64,000 bases of DNA from Veillonella parvula (lineage in GTDB: Bacteria > Bacillota > Negativicutes > Veillonellales > Veillonellaceae). Made by a program: the position numbers and the translations under genes. Shown here in pieces: positions 52,463 to 62,551 of this stretch. The stretch's first letter is position 1. Every line of letters starts with the position of its first letter. The stretch covers positions 310,001 through 374,000 of the forward strand of contig NZ_CP138632.1 of assembly GCF_036456085.1 (NCBI RefSeq), given 5' to 3'. The notes below the pieces were generated by a model. It worked only from the letters and a program-made list of their open reading frames with translations, searched no databases and was not told the DNA's origin.

Positions 52463-53989
52463 ATGGCTAAATTAGAGGCTCCCGTAATGCTAGTCATCCT
52501 AGATGGCTTTGGCTTGGGGGATAAATCAGACACAACCAATGCTGTAGTACAGGCGAAGCCGCTCTGTTTTAATCGATTATGGGATATGTATCCACATACA
52601 ACATTAGAAGCATCAGGGCTTGCGGTAGGCCTTCCAGAAGGTCAAATGGGAAATTCTGAAGTTGGCCATTTAAATCTTGGCTCTGGTCGCATAGTGTATC
52701 AAGATTTGACTCGTATTACTAAAGATGTCGAGTCTGGTGAGTTTTATAATCGCCCTGTTATGAAGGAACTATACGAAGTAGCTAAGAAGCAAAGCTTACA
52801 TCTTATAGGCCTAGTTTCAGATGGCAATGTGCATTGCTCCTTAGATCATATTAAGGCAGTCATCAAGGGGGCTCATGATAATGGAATCGAGCATGTGTAT
52901 GTCCATGCTTTGCTCGATGGTCGTGATGTAGCTCCACAATGTGCACAAGGCTATTTAAAGGACTTAGAAACGTATATGGCTGATCTCAATTGTGGTAAAA
53001 TTGCTACAGTTAGTGGTCGCTATTATGCAATGGACCGCGATAATCGTTGGGACCGCGTTGAATTGGCATATAATGCCATCGTACATGGTCAAGGTGAAAT
53101 AGCTACATCTGCATGTGAAGCAGTGCAACAGTCTTATGATAAAGATGCGGCAGATGAGTTTGTACTTCCTACGGTGATTGATGCTGCAGGGACTATCAAA
53201 GATGGAGATGCGGTTATATTCTGTAACTTCCGCCCAGACCGTGGTCGTGAACTTACAAAGGCACTAGTGTTACCTGATTTTGATGGCTTTAAACGGGAGC
53301 CACTATCTATATATATGGCAACTATGACAAAATACGAGGATGGTTTGCCCGTACATATTGTGTATCAAAAGGATACATTATCTGAAACATTAGGTGAAGT
53401 TCTAAGTACAGGTGGTTATCGCCAATTGCGCATCGCGGAAACAGAAAAGTATGCTCATGTTACATATTTCTTTAATGGCGGTGAAGAGGAACCCTTTGAA
53501 GGGGAGGACCGCATTCTCGTAAAATCCCCTCAAGTGGCCACCTATGATTTACAACCAGAAATGAGCGCTTATGAAGTGACCGATAAGGTTGTACAAGCAA
53601 TACAAGATGAAACATATGACATGATCATCTTGAACTTTGCAAATCCAGATATGGTTGGTCATACTGGTAGCTTTGAAGCTGCCGTTAAAGCGGTTCAAGC
53701 AGTAGATACTTGTTTAGGTCGTATCGTGGAGGCTATTCGTAGCAAGAAAGGTCATCTGTTAGTTACAGCAGATCATGGTAATGCAGAGCTTATGGTTAAC
53801 CATGAAACAGGTAAGGTACATACGGCACATACAACGAACTTGGTTCCTTTAATTTTAATGAGCGACAGTTTAAAAACAGCTACATTAGAAGCTGGTAAAT
53901 TATGTGACATTGCTCCTACATTATTAGATTTAGCTGGGATACAACAACCAAAAGCTATGACAGGTCACAGCTTGGTACATAAAGCATAA
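52463..53989 (+). CDS. gpmI: 2,3-bisphosphoglycerate-independent phosphoglycerate mutase
   Basis: 508 aa metal-dependent (Mn2+) mutase of the alkaline phosphatase superfamily. MLVILDGFGLG near the start, phosphoserine in MGNSEVGHLNLG near 61, ALLDGRDVAP near 150, and the C-terminal metal ligands in NPDMVGHTG and TADHGNAE. ATG 52463 follows GAGGTTAC; an in-frame ATG at 52451 is too close to the tpiA stop to have its own site. Confidence 0.95.
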   Translation: MAKLEAPVMLVILDGFGLGDKSDTTNAVVQAKPLCFNRLWDMYPHTTLEASGLAVGLPEGQMGNSEVGHLNLGSGRIVYQDLTRITKDVESGEFYNRPVMKELYEVAKKQSLHLIGLVSDGNVHCSLDHIKAVIKGAHDNGIEHVYVHALLDGRDVAPQCAQGYLKDLETYMADLNCGKIATVSGRYYAMDRDNRWDRVELAYNAIVHGQGEIATSACEAVQQSYDKDAADEFVLPTVIDAAGTIKDGDAVIFCNFRPDRGRELTKALVLPDFDGFKREPLSIYMATMTKYEDGLPVHIVYQKDTLSETLGEVLSTGGYRQLRIAETEKYAHVTYFFNGGEEEPFEGEDRILVKSPQVATYDLQPEMSAYEVTDKVVQAIQDETYDMIILNFANPDMVGHTGSFEAAVKAVQAVDTCLGRIVEAIRSKKGHLLVTADHGNAELMVNHETGKVHTAHTTNLVPLILMSDSLKTATLEAGKLCDIAPTLLDLAGIQQPKAMTGHSLVHKA

Positions 53990-54097
53990 TATGGAGCTTT
54001 CACTATATTAGTAGTTAATTAGAGTTATAAGCCTATAAGGTTTAGCTCAATATATATAATGGCTGTCAGATGGCAGTTATTCCATTAGATTATATGA

Positions 54098-55390
<1,293 letters not shown>

Positions 55391-55415
55391 GATACGTTAT
55401 ATCTAATAGTCCAAT

Positions 55416-55442
55416 AAGGGCGCCCTTTGGGGCGCCTTTTTT
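55416..55442 (+). terminator. Terminator after eno
   Basis: AAGGGCGCC, loop CTTTG, GGGCGCCTT, followed by TTTTTT; the GGCGCC arms stand out from the AT-rich surroundings. Confidence 0.9.
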
Positions 55443-55552
55443 GTATGTCTAAAAAAGAAAAGTTTTCGCTTCGTGGATTTTTAAAAATAAAAGAGGGATT
55501 TAGGGGTTGATGTCGAAACCTATAACGCCATACGCTAGTGTGAGGTAAAAAC

Positions 55553-55566
55553 ATACCGCAAGGTAT
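55553..55566 (+). promoter_or_regulatory. GNRA-tetraloop hairpin next to pilB ribosome site
   Basis: ATACC-GCAA-GGTAT, directly preceding TGGAGGTGA. A small stable hairpin at this place could affect initiation of the pilus operon. Confidence 0.4.
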
Positions 55567-55577
55567 TGGAGGTGACC

Positions 55578-56588
55578 ATGTATGTAGACGTAACATTAGA
55601 CGATATTATCTTGTATGCCTTAGAGCACCATGTAAGTGATATCCACTTTGATCCCGTTGAAAGGGGTGCTCATGTTCGGTTGCGACAAGATGGACTGCTG
55701 CAACATTACATGACTGTATCATTTGAAGAAGCTGAACTCATTATCAACCGTATTAAGGTTTGTAGCTCTCTAGATATTAGCGAGAAGCGTTTACCACAAG
55801 ATGGGCGTTGGTCTTGGAGTCATAAAAATAAGTCTGTAACGATGCGTGTATCTACATTGCCCAGCTTATACGGAGAAACCTTAGTATGTCGCCTTATGGG
55901 AAATGAAGGGAGTCATAAAGACTTAAAAGAATTAGGCATGCAGCCGGATATCTTTGAGCACATTGAACAATTATTAAAACGTCCTTATGGATTATTACTT
56001 ATCTGTGGACCTACAGGCAGTGGTAAGACAGCTACTTTATATGCCATGCTTCGCATGTTAAATTTAGACGAAACTAAGCTTATCTGTCTTGAAGATCCTG
56101 TAGAAGCCGAAATCAAAGGGGCTATACAAATTGGTATTAATGAAAAGATTGGATTTACCTTTGCCAAAGGTCTTCGCTCTGTATTACGGCAAGATCCAGA
56201 TACGATTATGATTGGTGAAATTAGGGATAAGGAGACCGCAGAGTTAGCCGTTAAGTCTGCTTTAACGGGGCATCGCGTATTATCTACTATACATACCAAT
56301 ACAGCTATAGGCGTTGTAACGCGACTCATGGATATGGGCGTAGAGCCGTACTTAATACGGGCTACTTTAATGGGGGCTATTGCACAACGGCTAGTACGAA
56401 AATTCGATGGTACAGAATATCAGGGACGGACTGCTCTATTTGAATACTTAGAAATACCAGCTAATTCAGCTCATTGGGACGAATTAGAAACACATTTATT
56501 ATTGTCATTAGAAGAGTCTGCTCGTAAGGCCGTATCTCAGCATGTTACATCTATAGAGGAGGTGCATCGTTGTGGACTCATGCTGTAA
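55578..56588 (+). CDS. pilB: Type IV pilus/type II secretion assembly ATPase (PilB/GspE-like, short)
   Basis: 336 aa secretion ATPase. VSDIHFDPVERG near residue 16 starts the conserved N2 domain; Walker A GPTGSGKTATLYAM near 135; Asp box LEDPVEAEIKGA; Walker B-like TIMIGEIRDKETAELA near 210; STIHTN and AIAQRLVRK follow. The first (N1) domain of standard PilB/GspE is missing, as is the tetracysteine zinc loop, so it is as short as PilT. It is the extension motor by its motifs (QRLVRK). ATG 55578 follows GGAGGTGA. Confidence 0.88.
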   Translation: MYVDVTLDDIILYALEHHVSDIHFDPVERGAHVRLRQDGLLQHYMTVSFEEAELIINRIKVCSSLDISEKRLPQDGRWSWSHKNKSVTMRVSTLPSLYGETLVCRLMGNEGSHKDLKELGMQPDIFEHIEQLLKRPYGLLLICGPTGSGKTATLYAMLRMLNLDETKLICLEDPVEAEIKGAIQIGINEKIGFTFAKGLRSVLRQDPDTIMIGEIRDKETAELAVKSALTGHRVLSTIHTNTAIGVVTRLMDMGVEPYLIRATLMGAIAQRLVRKFDGTEYQGRTALFEYLEIPANSAHWDELETHLLLSLEESARKAVSQHVTSIEEVHRCGLML

Positions 56589-57591
56589 GAGTGAAAGTTT
56601 AGAAACTATTGTAGAAAATGCAATACAACTATCATCAACAGATATTCATCTACAATGTGGTCAGCCTATCTATTTGCGACATGGTGATGGATTAAAGGCT
56701 ACTTCATTTATGTGTACTACAGAATTAATCGAGGATATATTGCGCCGTTGCGGTATAGCATCCTATGAATGGCAGTCTCTTGATGAGGCTTGTTCCTGTT
56801 GTGGTGTGCGTATCCGTGTTCATCTATATCGAGCTAATCAGACCATATGCGGTACATTGCGATTACTTTGTCATCAGCAACTTAAGTTAGATGATAATAG
56901 TGAAGGTCAGTTATTACAAAAGCTATGTGAAGCACATGATGGTCTATTGCTTGTTTGTGGCCCTACAGGCAGTGGTAAAAGTTTTACCTTAGCTTGTTGT
57001 ATTGATTATATAAATCAGACTATGGAGCGTCACATTATTACCTTAGAAGACCCTATCGAATTTGAGTTTGTATCTAAAAAGTCTTTAATACATCAACGAC
57101 AATTAGGTGCTGATATTAATACTATGTCAGATGGTATTCGAGATGCTTTACGAGAGGATCCGGATGTCATTATGGTAGGCGAACTTCGAGATCGTGAAAC
57201 CCTTGAAGCGGCACTTCATGCGGCAGAGACTGGTCACCTTGTAATGGCGACTATGCATACACAGCGTGCAGTGATGGCGGTTCATCGCATGATTTCTCTA
57301 TTTCCTGGGGAGCAGCAAGAAGAGATACGTAATCAAATATCTCAAGTGTTACGAGCCGTTATATGTCAGCGTTTACTTCGATGGAATAAAAAGTTCATTA
57401 CCATTCGTGATATTTTGCTAAATACCCATGCAGTAGCAAATTTGATACGGACCCGTAAGGAACCACAAATCATATCTATTCAAGAAACGCAACTACCGAT
57501 GAAAACATTAGAAATGGCTGTGCGAGATGTAAAGGCACAATATGGAGCCCAACAGCAATTGCATACCTTGCTTGATCAACAATTATCGTAG
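56572..57591 (+). CDS. pilT: PilT-like retraction ATPase
   Basis: 339 aa. SSTDIHLQCGQPIYLRHGD at the N-terminus, Walker A GPTGSGKSFTLACC near 126, LEDPIEFEF, VIMVGELRDRETLEAALHAAETGHLV near 195 (key parts: VGELRD, AAETGHLV) and ATMHTQ. The late ANLIRTRKEPQI resembles the AIRNLIRE motif needed for retraction by PilT. GTG start at 56572 is supported by AGGAGGTG seven bases before. Overlaps pilB by 17 nt. Confidence 0.88.
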   Translation: MDSCCKSESLETIVENAIQLSSTDIHLQCGQPIYLRHGDGLKATSFMCTTELIEDILRRCGIASYEWQSLDEACSCCGVRIRVHLYRANQTICGTLRLLCHQQLKLDDNSEGQLLQKLCEAHDGLLLVCGPTGSGKSFTLACCIDYINQTMERHIITLEDPIEFEFVSKKSLIHQRQLGADINTMSDGIRDALREDPDVIMVGELRDRETLEAALHAAETGHLVMATMHTQRAVMAVHRMISLFPGEQQEEIRNQISQVLRAVICQRLLRWNKKFITIRDILLNTHAVANLIRTRKEPQIISIQETQLPMKTLEMAVRDVKAQYGAQQQLHTLLDQQLS

Positions 57592-57599
57592 GTGAATAT

Positions 57600-58775
57600 A
57601 TGGAGGCTTATGAATATGTCGTAAAAAATAATCAAAATGAAACAGAAAAAGGTTTGATGTGGGGGGATTCAGAACAAGAAATTGCAATACGGTTAAAACG
57701 AGATGGTTATAGAATTTATAAAATATCGTTGCAGGATAAAAGAAAGAAACATAAATGGAATCATACTATGGTGGTAGATGTGACTTATCAATTAGGTCTA
57801 CTCATTGAATCTGGTGTTCCATTACGGCGAGCCTTACAGTTGCTCTGCCAGGGGAAACGAGGACTACTCTATACAGCTTTATATGAATCCATAGAGCGTG
57901 GTCAGACTTTATCACAGGCTTTACGAAGTGAAGGATGTCCTCCTATTGCTTTGGCTTTACTAGAAAGTGGTGAAGCAGCGGGCACTTTGGGTGAGAGTTT
58001 ACAATATATATCCCGTCACTATGATTGGGAGAGGCAGCTGAAACAAAAGGTTATGAGTGCTATTTCCTACCCTTTATTTCTTCTTTTAATGATGAATATA
58101 TTTTTTATAGTTACCATTTTGTTTATTATTCCTTCGTTTGAAAAGGTATTTACTACTATGCATATTACATTACCTTTGATGACGCGAGCTCTTTTTGCAT
58201 TAGGACAAGGGTTAAAATCGCATCCTCTAATGGTAATAGCTATACATTGTGTTGTAATAGGTTCCTTAGCATTTGCTTATAAACAGCATAGTATAAAGTG
58301 TAAAGTACATCGTTGGCTTTGGCTGTTGGCTCACCGATACCAATGGAGTACTTGTGTGTATTATACAAGTATGTTAAAAGTTTGGGCTCTTTTACTAGAT
58401 TCTGGTATTTCTATCATTCAAACCATGAATATTACTCGCCCTTTGTGGGGGAATATATATGGTGTTGAATGTAGTAAACAAGTGGAAGCAAGATTATTAT
58501 CAGGACACTCACTGGAAGAAAGTTTACGTAGTGGTCAGATAGGAAACGCTTTTATATGGCAAATGGTGTCCATTGGAGAAGAGAGTGGTGAATTAGTAAA
58601 AATGTTAAACCACTGTGGCTGCTACTATGAATCTATACTTTCAAAATATATTGCTCGTTTAGAACGATTATTGGAACCGATTTTACTAACCATAATGGGA
58701 ATCGGTGTAGCCGTATTAGTTGTATCTGTTATGTATCCCTTATTTACGTCCATTGCCAACTTAGGAGGGCAATAG
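57600..58775 (+). CDS. pilC: Pilus platform protein PilC/GspF-like
   Basis: 391 aa inner-membrane platform with two GspF domains. The first holds QLGLLIESGVPLRRALQLL, ALLESGEAAGTLGESL and a transmembrane stretch near residue 165; the second repeats the pattern (WALLLDSGISIIQTM, MVSIGEESGELVKML) and ends in a transmembrane segment. The N-terminal YEYVVKNNQNETEKGLM is the usual start of the family. It couples the ATPases to pilin insertion. Starts nine bases after pilT. Confidence 0.9.
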   Translation: MEAYEYVVKNNQNETEKGLMWGDSEQEIAIRLKRDGYRIYKISLQDKRKKHKWNHTMVVDVTYQLGLLIESGVPLRRALQLLCQGKRGLLYTALYESIERGQTLSQALRSEGCPPIALALLESGEAAGTLGESLQYISRHYDWERQLKQKVMSAISYPLFLLLMMNIFFIVTILFIIPSFEKVFTTMHITLPLMTRALFALGQGLKSHPLMVIAIHCVVIGSLAFAYKQHSIKCKVHRWLWLLAHRYQWSTCVYYTSMLKVWALLLDSGISIIQTMNITRPLWGNIYGVECSKQVEARLLSGHSLEESLRSGQIGNAFIWQMVSIGEESGELVKMLNHCGCYYESILSKYIARLERLLEPILLTIMGIGVAVLVVSVMYPLFTSIANLGGQ

Positions 58776-58811
58776 ATAATGTTATTACTTAACTATTAAA
58801 AGGAGAATATT

Positions 58812-59258
58812 ATGAAGTCTGTTATGCATATGATTCATGGAGTGAATCATCGATTAGAAATGTGCGGTCAATGGGTCGTAGATCGATTACATATTTCTCG
58901 TGTTCGAGAAGGGTTTAAAAAATCGAGAAAAGGCGGATTTACTCTCGTTGAATTAATGGTTGTAGTAGCGGTTATCGCTATATTAGCGGCTATTGCGATG
59001 CCACAATTCTTATCTGCTGCGGATAAAGCTCGAAACGCTAAGGAAACAGCAGATATTCAAATTATAAAAAATGCTACTCAATTGTATATGATTGACAAAA
59101 ATGTCGATACACCTCCAACAGTAGAAAATCTATATAAGGAAGGATATCTTACTGAACATGTTAAGACTGCAAAAGGAAAAGAATACACTATTACTTATGA
59201 AGTTGTCAGTGGTGGGACTTCAAAATCTGTTGTTGTTAAAGCACCTAATGAGCCTTAA
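58812..59258 (+). CDS. Major prepilin-like protein (GspG/PilA) with long leader
   Basis: 148 aa. Residues 41-66 carry the type III signal: GG, then FTLVELMVVVAVIAILAAIA, with Glu at +5 after cleavage between Gly42 and Phe43. The leader of 42 residues is much longer than the usual 5-20, yet AAAAGGAGA in front of ATG 58812 supports that start. The mature part has the GspG-like pattern (KARNAKETADIQIIKNATQLY, then NLYKEGYL; key parts DKARNAKE, LYKEGYL). It is the only canonical pilin here, so probably the main subunit. Confidence 0.88.
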   Translation: MKSVMHMIHGVNHRLEMCGQWVVDRLHISRVREGFKKSRKGGFTLVELMVVVAVIAILAAIAMPQFLSAADKARNAKETADIQIIKNATQLYMIDKNVDTPPTVENLYKEGYLTEHVKTAKGKEYTITYEVVSGGTSKSVVVKAPNEP

Positions 59259-59311
59259 TTAACTTGTATAGATTATGAATTACATACGTTAGTTATATGA
59301 AAGGACAAGGT

Positions 59312-59854
59312 ATGAAAGGGACCAATTATGTAATAGGACTTTTTGTATATATAGCATCTATATTGCTACCTGTTATAGTTTCATCAAAAGCAATATCTTA
59401 TACTCACATTGCTTTGTATGCTGTGTTTTCACTCATCATCATAGCAGGTGCTACCATCGATATGCATTACTATATATTGCCTGATGAAGGGGCATTAGTT
59501 CTTGTAATAGGTGGCATTATATATAGCTATATAAATGATCAATCTATGTTAGTAACCTTATTAAGTGTTATCAGCGTAGGTACTATTACATATGGACTTC
59601 GTTTGATTAGCCATAAAGGCTTTGGCATAGGCGATATTAAATGGTTTTCTGCTATTGCAATATGGCTAACTCCATGGGAAATTATATGTTTCTTTTACGT
59701 AACTTTTTGTGTTGGTTCTCTCTATCTCTTACTCACCGGTTATCGTAATCGATATATCCCATTTGGTCCCTTTCTATGCTTTGGCGGATGGTGTGCCTTA
59801 CATGGTGGTTCCTATATGGAGGTGCTTTATCAATGGTTAAGGTGCAACTTATAA
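59312..59854 (+). CDS. pilD: Prepilin peptidase (A24 type, short)
   Basis: 180 aa aspartic membrane peptidase with about five or six transmembrane segments. The two catalytic Asp residues are in GATIDMHYYILPD and GFGIGDIKW (GxGD). The N-terminal methyltransferase domain with its zinc Cys residues, found in PilD/GspO, is missing, so pilins may stay unmethylated or be methylated by another enzyme. ATG 59312 is preferred, as AAAGGACAAGG precedes it; ATG 59297 has no site. Overlaps the next gene. Confidence 0.88.
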   Translation: MKGTNYVIGLFVYIASILLPVIVSSKAISYTHIALYAVFSLIIIAGATIDMHYYILPDEGALVLVIGGIIYSYINDQSMLVTLLSVISVGTITYGLRLISHKGFGIGDIKWFSAIAIWLTPWEIICFFYVTFCVGSLYLLLTGYRNRYIPFGPFLCFGGWCALHGGSYMEVLYQWLRCNL

Positions 59855-60294
59855 ATCGTCAAAGTGGATCTTTATTGGCGGAATGGATTATTACTATTGG
59901 TTTAATCTTATTGCTTATTTCTATTGCCTTACCTATTGTGACAACACCTAGTCGTTATACTTTAAATGGTGCTACGCAAGAGGTGGCGTATATGCTCAAG
60001 AAAGTTCAACTGTGGTCTATGTTAGGGCATAAATCTAATGGTAAAGGGAGAATGCTTTTTATTTTAAATAAGGACAGTTATACCTTAGAGGAAGATGTTA
60101 ATCATCATACGGTAAACATATCATTACCGCAAAATATTGAGAACGAACGGTCTATGACAATTATTTCTTTTTCAGCCTTAGGTTTACCTTATGATGGGAC
60201 AGAAATTATTTTGAAAGATCGTGAAAGTGGTGAGAAAAATCGTATATGGATATCTGTACAAACGGGGCGAATTAGATGGGAAGAAGTGCACTGA
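59833..60294 (+). CDS. Minor pilin-like protein 1 (GspH-like)
   Basis: 153 aa. After a short basic leader (MVKVQLINRQSG) comes SLLAEWIITIGLILLLISIA, which has the prepilin layout: Gly before the cut, Glu at +5 and a long hydrophobic helix, but Ser at +1. The rest is beta-rich with YMLKKVQLWSMLGHKSNGK typical of GspH. ATG 59833 follows GGAGGTG inside the peptidase gene. It overlaps the next gene by about 74 nt. Confidence 0.78.
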   Translation: MVKVQLINRQSGSLLAEWIITIGLILLLISIALPIVTTPSRYTLNGATQEVAYMLKKVQLWSMLGHKSNGKGRMLFILNKDSYTLEEDVNHHTVNISLPQNIENERSMTIISFSALGLPYDGTEIILKDRESGEKNRIWISVQTGRIRWEEVH

Positions 60295-60658
60295 AGGATT
60301 TATGTATGGTGACGCTTTAATATCAGCCGCTATAATCATGTTCATTTTACCGATTATATTATCTATATTTTGGATGGCTACTCTTACGGTATATAAGGCG
60401 TATTATTGGGATCATATATTGCAAGATACCATAACGTATTTAGAAGTGGCTAAAGCTTCTTATTATAAGAATGGAACAATAGAAACTGGTGTATATAATT
60501 CTCAATTTACAATGAGTCCCAGTGAAAAAATTACCTATAAAACACATATAAAGCCTGTAGTGATAGAAGGTGTATCTTTACAACGATTAACAGTAGATGC
60601 CATCGACAATCAATCTGTTGTCTATTCTCTATCAGTTGATTTGGAGGGGATACATTGA
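60221..60658 (+). CDS. Minor pilin-like protein 2 (GspI/PilV-like)
   Basis: 145 aa from GTG 60221 (GTG 60227 or 60230 also possible). The hydrophobic segment is preceded by EGFMYGDALISAAIIMF, which lines up with the GFTLIEVLISLAI pattern of GspI-type minor pilins, with Asp in place of Glu at +5. Because this signature lies partly before the first ATG (60302), translation must begin at one of the GTG codons, inside the preceding gene. The C-terminal part is short and beta-rich. It overlaps the next gene by 4 nt. Confidence 0.7.
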   Translation: MKVVRKIVYGYLYKRGELDGKKCTEGFMYGDALISAAIIMFILPIILSIFWMATLTVYKAYYWDHILQDTITYLEVAKASYYKNGTIETGVYNSQFTMSPSEKITYKTHIKPVVIEGVSLQRLTVDAIDNQSVVYSLSVDLEGIH

Positions 60659-61299
60659 AGGGCGAGGATATAGAAACGGTAATTGGGAAGAATAAAGAAT
60701 ACAAGCAGAATCCCATAACAGATAGAAATAAAAATAGAAATGATATGGGTTTTATTTTGTATTCTACGCTTATTAGTATGATGATTTCTATCATAGTCCT
60801 TACCTTATTGTTAGGTATCGTATTCTATGCAGTTATGTGGGATGCTAAATTACTTGATAGTGTAGCTATGATGGAGGATGGTCGATATACACGGCGTATG
60901 GTTGTGGCTCATATGATATGGAATCCTGTGAAGGTTACTGTAGAAGACCATAACACAAGTTTATATATTCACGATACAAAGCGTACAACCTTAACTGTAC
61001 AACGTCATGCACTATACAGGAAATTAACAGATGGCAGCTTGCAGCCTGTCAGTGGTAGTCGCATCGTGGGAACTACAGATAAACGAAATGTGGGCTATAC
61101 ACAAGAATACCCTTTTAGTGTAGATACTAATGGGACCGTGTATTTACGCTGGTACATTAATAATCGTTTTGTTAATGATAAAAAATACACAAGTGGTTAT
61201 GGAGGATTATCCATATATGAGGTTTCTATTGGACAGAGTGCTATTTATGATTGGTATACAAGTAAAGAGGACACAAGTCATGAACATAGGAGCCCATAA
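60655..61299 (+). CDS. Minor pilin-like protein 3 (GspJ/PilW-like)
   Basis: 214 aa with a TTG start behind GGAGGGG. A 32-residue basic/polar leader ends in NDMG, then FILYSTLISMMISIIVLTLL; the layout is that of PilW/GspJ, but +5 is Ser instead of Glu. The mature domain is mostly beta (VTVEDHNTSLYIHD, TTLTVQRHALYRKL), as in GspJ. It overlaps the next gene by 20 nt. Assignment rests on position and the helix, since the domain itself is divergent. Confidence 0.7.
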   Translation: MKGEDIETVIGKNKEYKQNPITDRNKNRNDMGFILYSTLISMMISIIVLTLLLGIVFYAVMWDAKLLDSVAMMEDGRYTRRMVVAHMIWNPVKVTVEDHNTSLYIHDTKRTTLTVQRHALYRKLTDGSLQPVSGSRIVGTTDKRNVGYTQEYPFSVDTNGTVYLRWYINNRFVNDKKYTSGYGGLSIYEVSIGQSAIYDWYTSKEDTSHEHRSP

Positions 61300-61687
61300 C
61301 GCGGGATTTATTACATATATAGCGATACTTACGATGTCTTTTTTATTACTATTAGCTTTTATGGGGCTTCGTATAGGACAAATATGTGAAAGTAATGTGG
61401 TAGACGAATTGCACTTGGAAGAGGCCCATTACGCGGCACAGAGAGGTGCCCATTGGTTTGTAGGCTATTGTAAATTAGGAAATGTATGGGACTTTCAAAA
61501 TAAACTAGTTGTGATAGATGATGAAAATGTAGAGATTACTATTGAAGCGGACCAATCAACAGACAATCCGCGTCATATTATGAGTTATGGAAAATTGAAA
61601 AATAGTGAAATCGTGAGTCGTGTACATATGTATGTGACCGTAGATAAAGAAAAACATATGCATGTTATAAAGGTAAAACCTTATTGA
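61280..61687 (+). CDS. Minor pilin-like protein 4 (PilX/GspK-like)
   Basis: 135 aa. Short leader MNIGAHNAG, then FITYIAILTMSFLLLLAFMG, a prepilin-like cut site and helix without Glu at +5 (Ile instead), a feature also seen in GspK, whose +5 residue is not Glu. YAAQRGAHWFVGYC follows the helix, as in PilX N-terminal domains. ATG 61280 is used, because AAAGAGG precedes it and the frame before lies within the preceding gene. Confidence 0.7.
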   Translation: MNIGAHNAGFITYIAILTMSFLLLLAFMGLRIGQICESNVVDELHLEEAHYAAQRGAHWFVGYCKLGNVWDFQNKLVVIDDENVEITIEADQSTDNPRHIMSYGKLKNSEIVSRVHMYVTVDKEKHMHVIKVKPY

Positions 61688-61696
61688 GGTGATTCT

Positions 61697-62551
61697 ATGA
61701 AACGAAAAAAGAGAATACATTCTGGAGTATGTATAACTGACGAACATATTGTATGTGTTACCGCTCATATAGAAAATAAAACAATGGTCATTACTGATGC
61801 GTTAGAAATGAAGCGTACAGGACCTATTGATGAAGACGTTACAAAATTTATAGAAACGTATGATTTAGATGAAGGGGCCTATAGTATTGTTGCTAATATT
61901 GATACACAAATGCATGTAGCACCTTATGATCCTCATGATTTTGATATGAAGGAGTTTATAAAGTGGAATATAGAGGACTACTTTAGTTTTGAGGGGGATA
62001 GTTTCCAAATGGATGCTTGTCGCCGGGAATATCCACGACACAATTATCATATGTTTATGGTGGCTGTAGATCGGCATTCACTAGAGCTTTTGAAGCAAGG
62101 TATACGAGATACTTATGCACCTGTTGATGTTATTGATTTTTGGCCTATTCCTATTTGTTATTGCTTGATGCGGCGCAGCGGTACTGTAACAGGTGTTGTG
62201 GAAGAAGGCGCCATGCATTTATGGCTTTGGTGGAATGATATATGTATTCAAGAGTGTATTGTACCTATTACTAGTAGCGATGTAGCTGAAGCTATGGATA
62301 AGTTAGGAGTGAGATTACAAGACTTTGGTATAGATGAGATACAGGGAATTCGGATGTATGGGTTAGAATCTATAACAAATGAAGAACGGACAGATATGGA
62401 AGGTATAATTTCCATGTATGGAGAAACTGAATATATTCCATTATTATTCTTAGGTCGTGGCCGTAATCGTTGCAAGCAAGGGCAATTAGATTGGGACATG
62501 GCTATTGGTATGGCGGCAAGGGGGCTTAAATGGATTGGATTGGGCTGGTAA
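61697..62551 (+). CDS. pilM: PilM-like pilus assembly protein
   Basis: 284 aa, cytoplasmic, actin-like fold suspected. The start SGVCITDEHIVCVTAHIEN gives strand-turn-strand of the first subdomain, MFMVAVDRHSLELLKQGI resembles the PilM/GspL middle region, and DWDMAIGMAARGLKWIG matches the typical PilM ending (AxGLAxRGL). The nucleotide-binding glycine loops are weakly conserved. The position before PilN- and PilO-like genes supports the call. GAGGTG precedes the ATG. Confidence 0.72.
   Translation: MKRKKRIHSGVCITDEHIVCVTAHIENKTMVITDALEMKRTGPIDEDVTKFIETYDLDEGAYSIVANIDTQMHVAPYDPHDFDMKEFIKWNIEDYFSFEGDSFQMDACRREYPRHNYHMFMVAVDRHSLELLKQGIRDTYAPVDVIDFWPIPICYCLMRRSGTVTGVVEEGAMHLWLWWNDICIQECIVPITSSDVAEAMDKLGVRLQDFGIDEIQGIRMYGLESITNEERTDMEGIISMYGETEYIPLLFLGRGRNRCKQGQLDWDMAIGMAARGLKWIGLGW

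Noticed and set aside
55443-55577. Cyclic di-GMP riboswitch before the pilus operon
   Set aside because: The conserved core of neither GEMM class is present; only a short GNRA hairpin was found.
60302-60658. Minor pilin 2 starting at the first ATG
   Set aside because: This start would remove the Gly-Phe processing site that matches the minor pilin pattern, so an upstream GTG is preferred.
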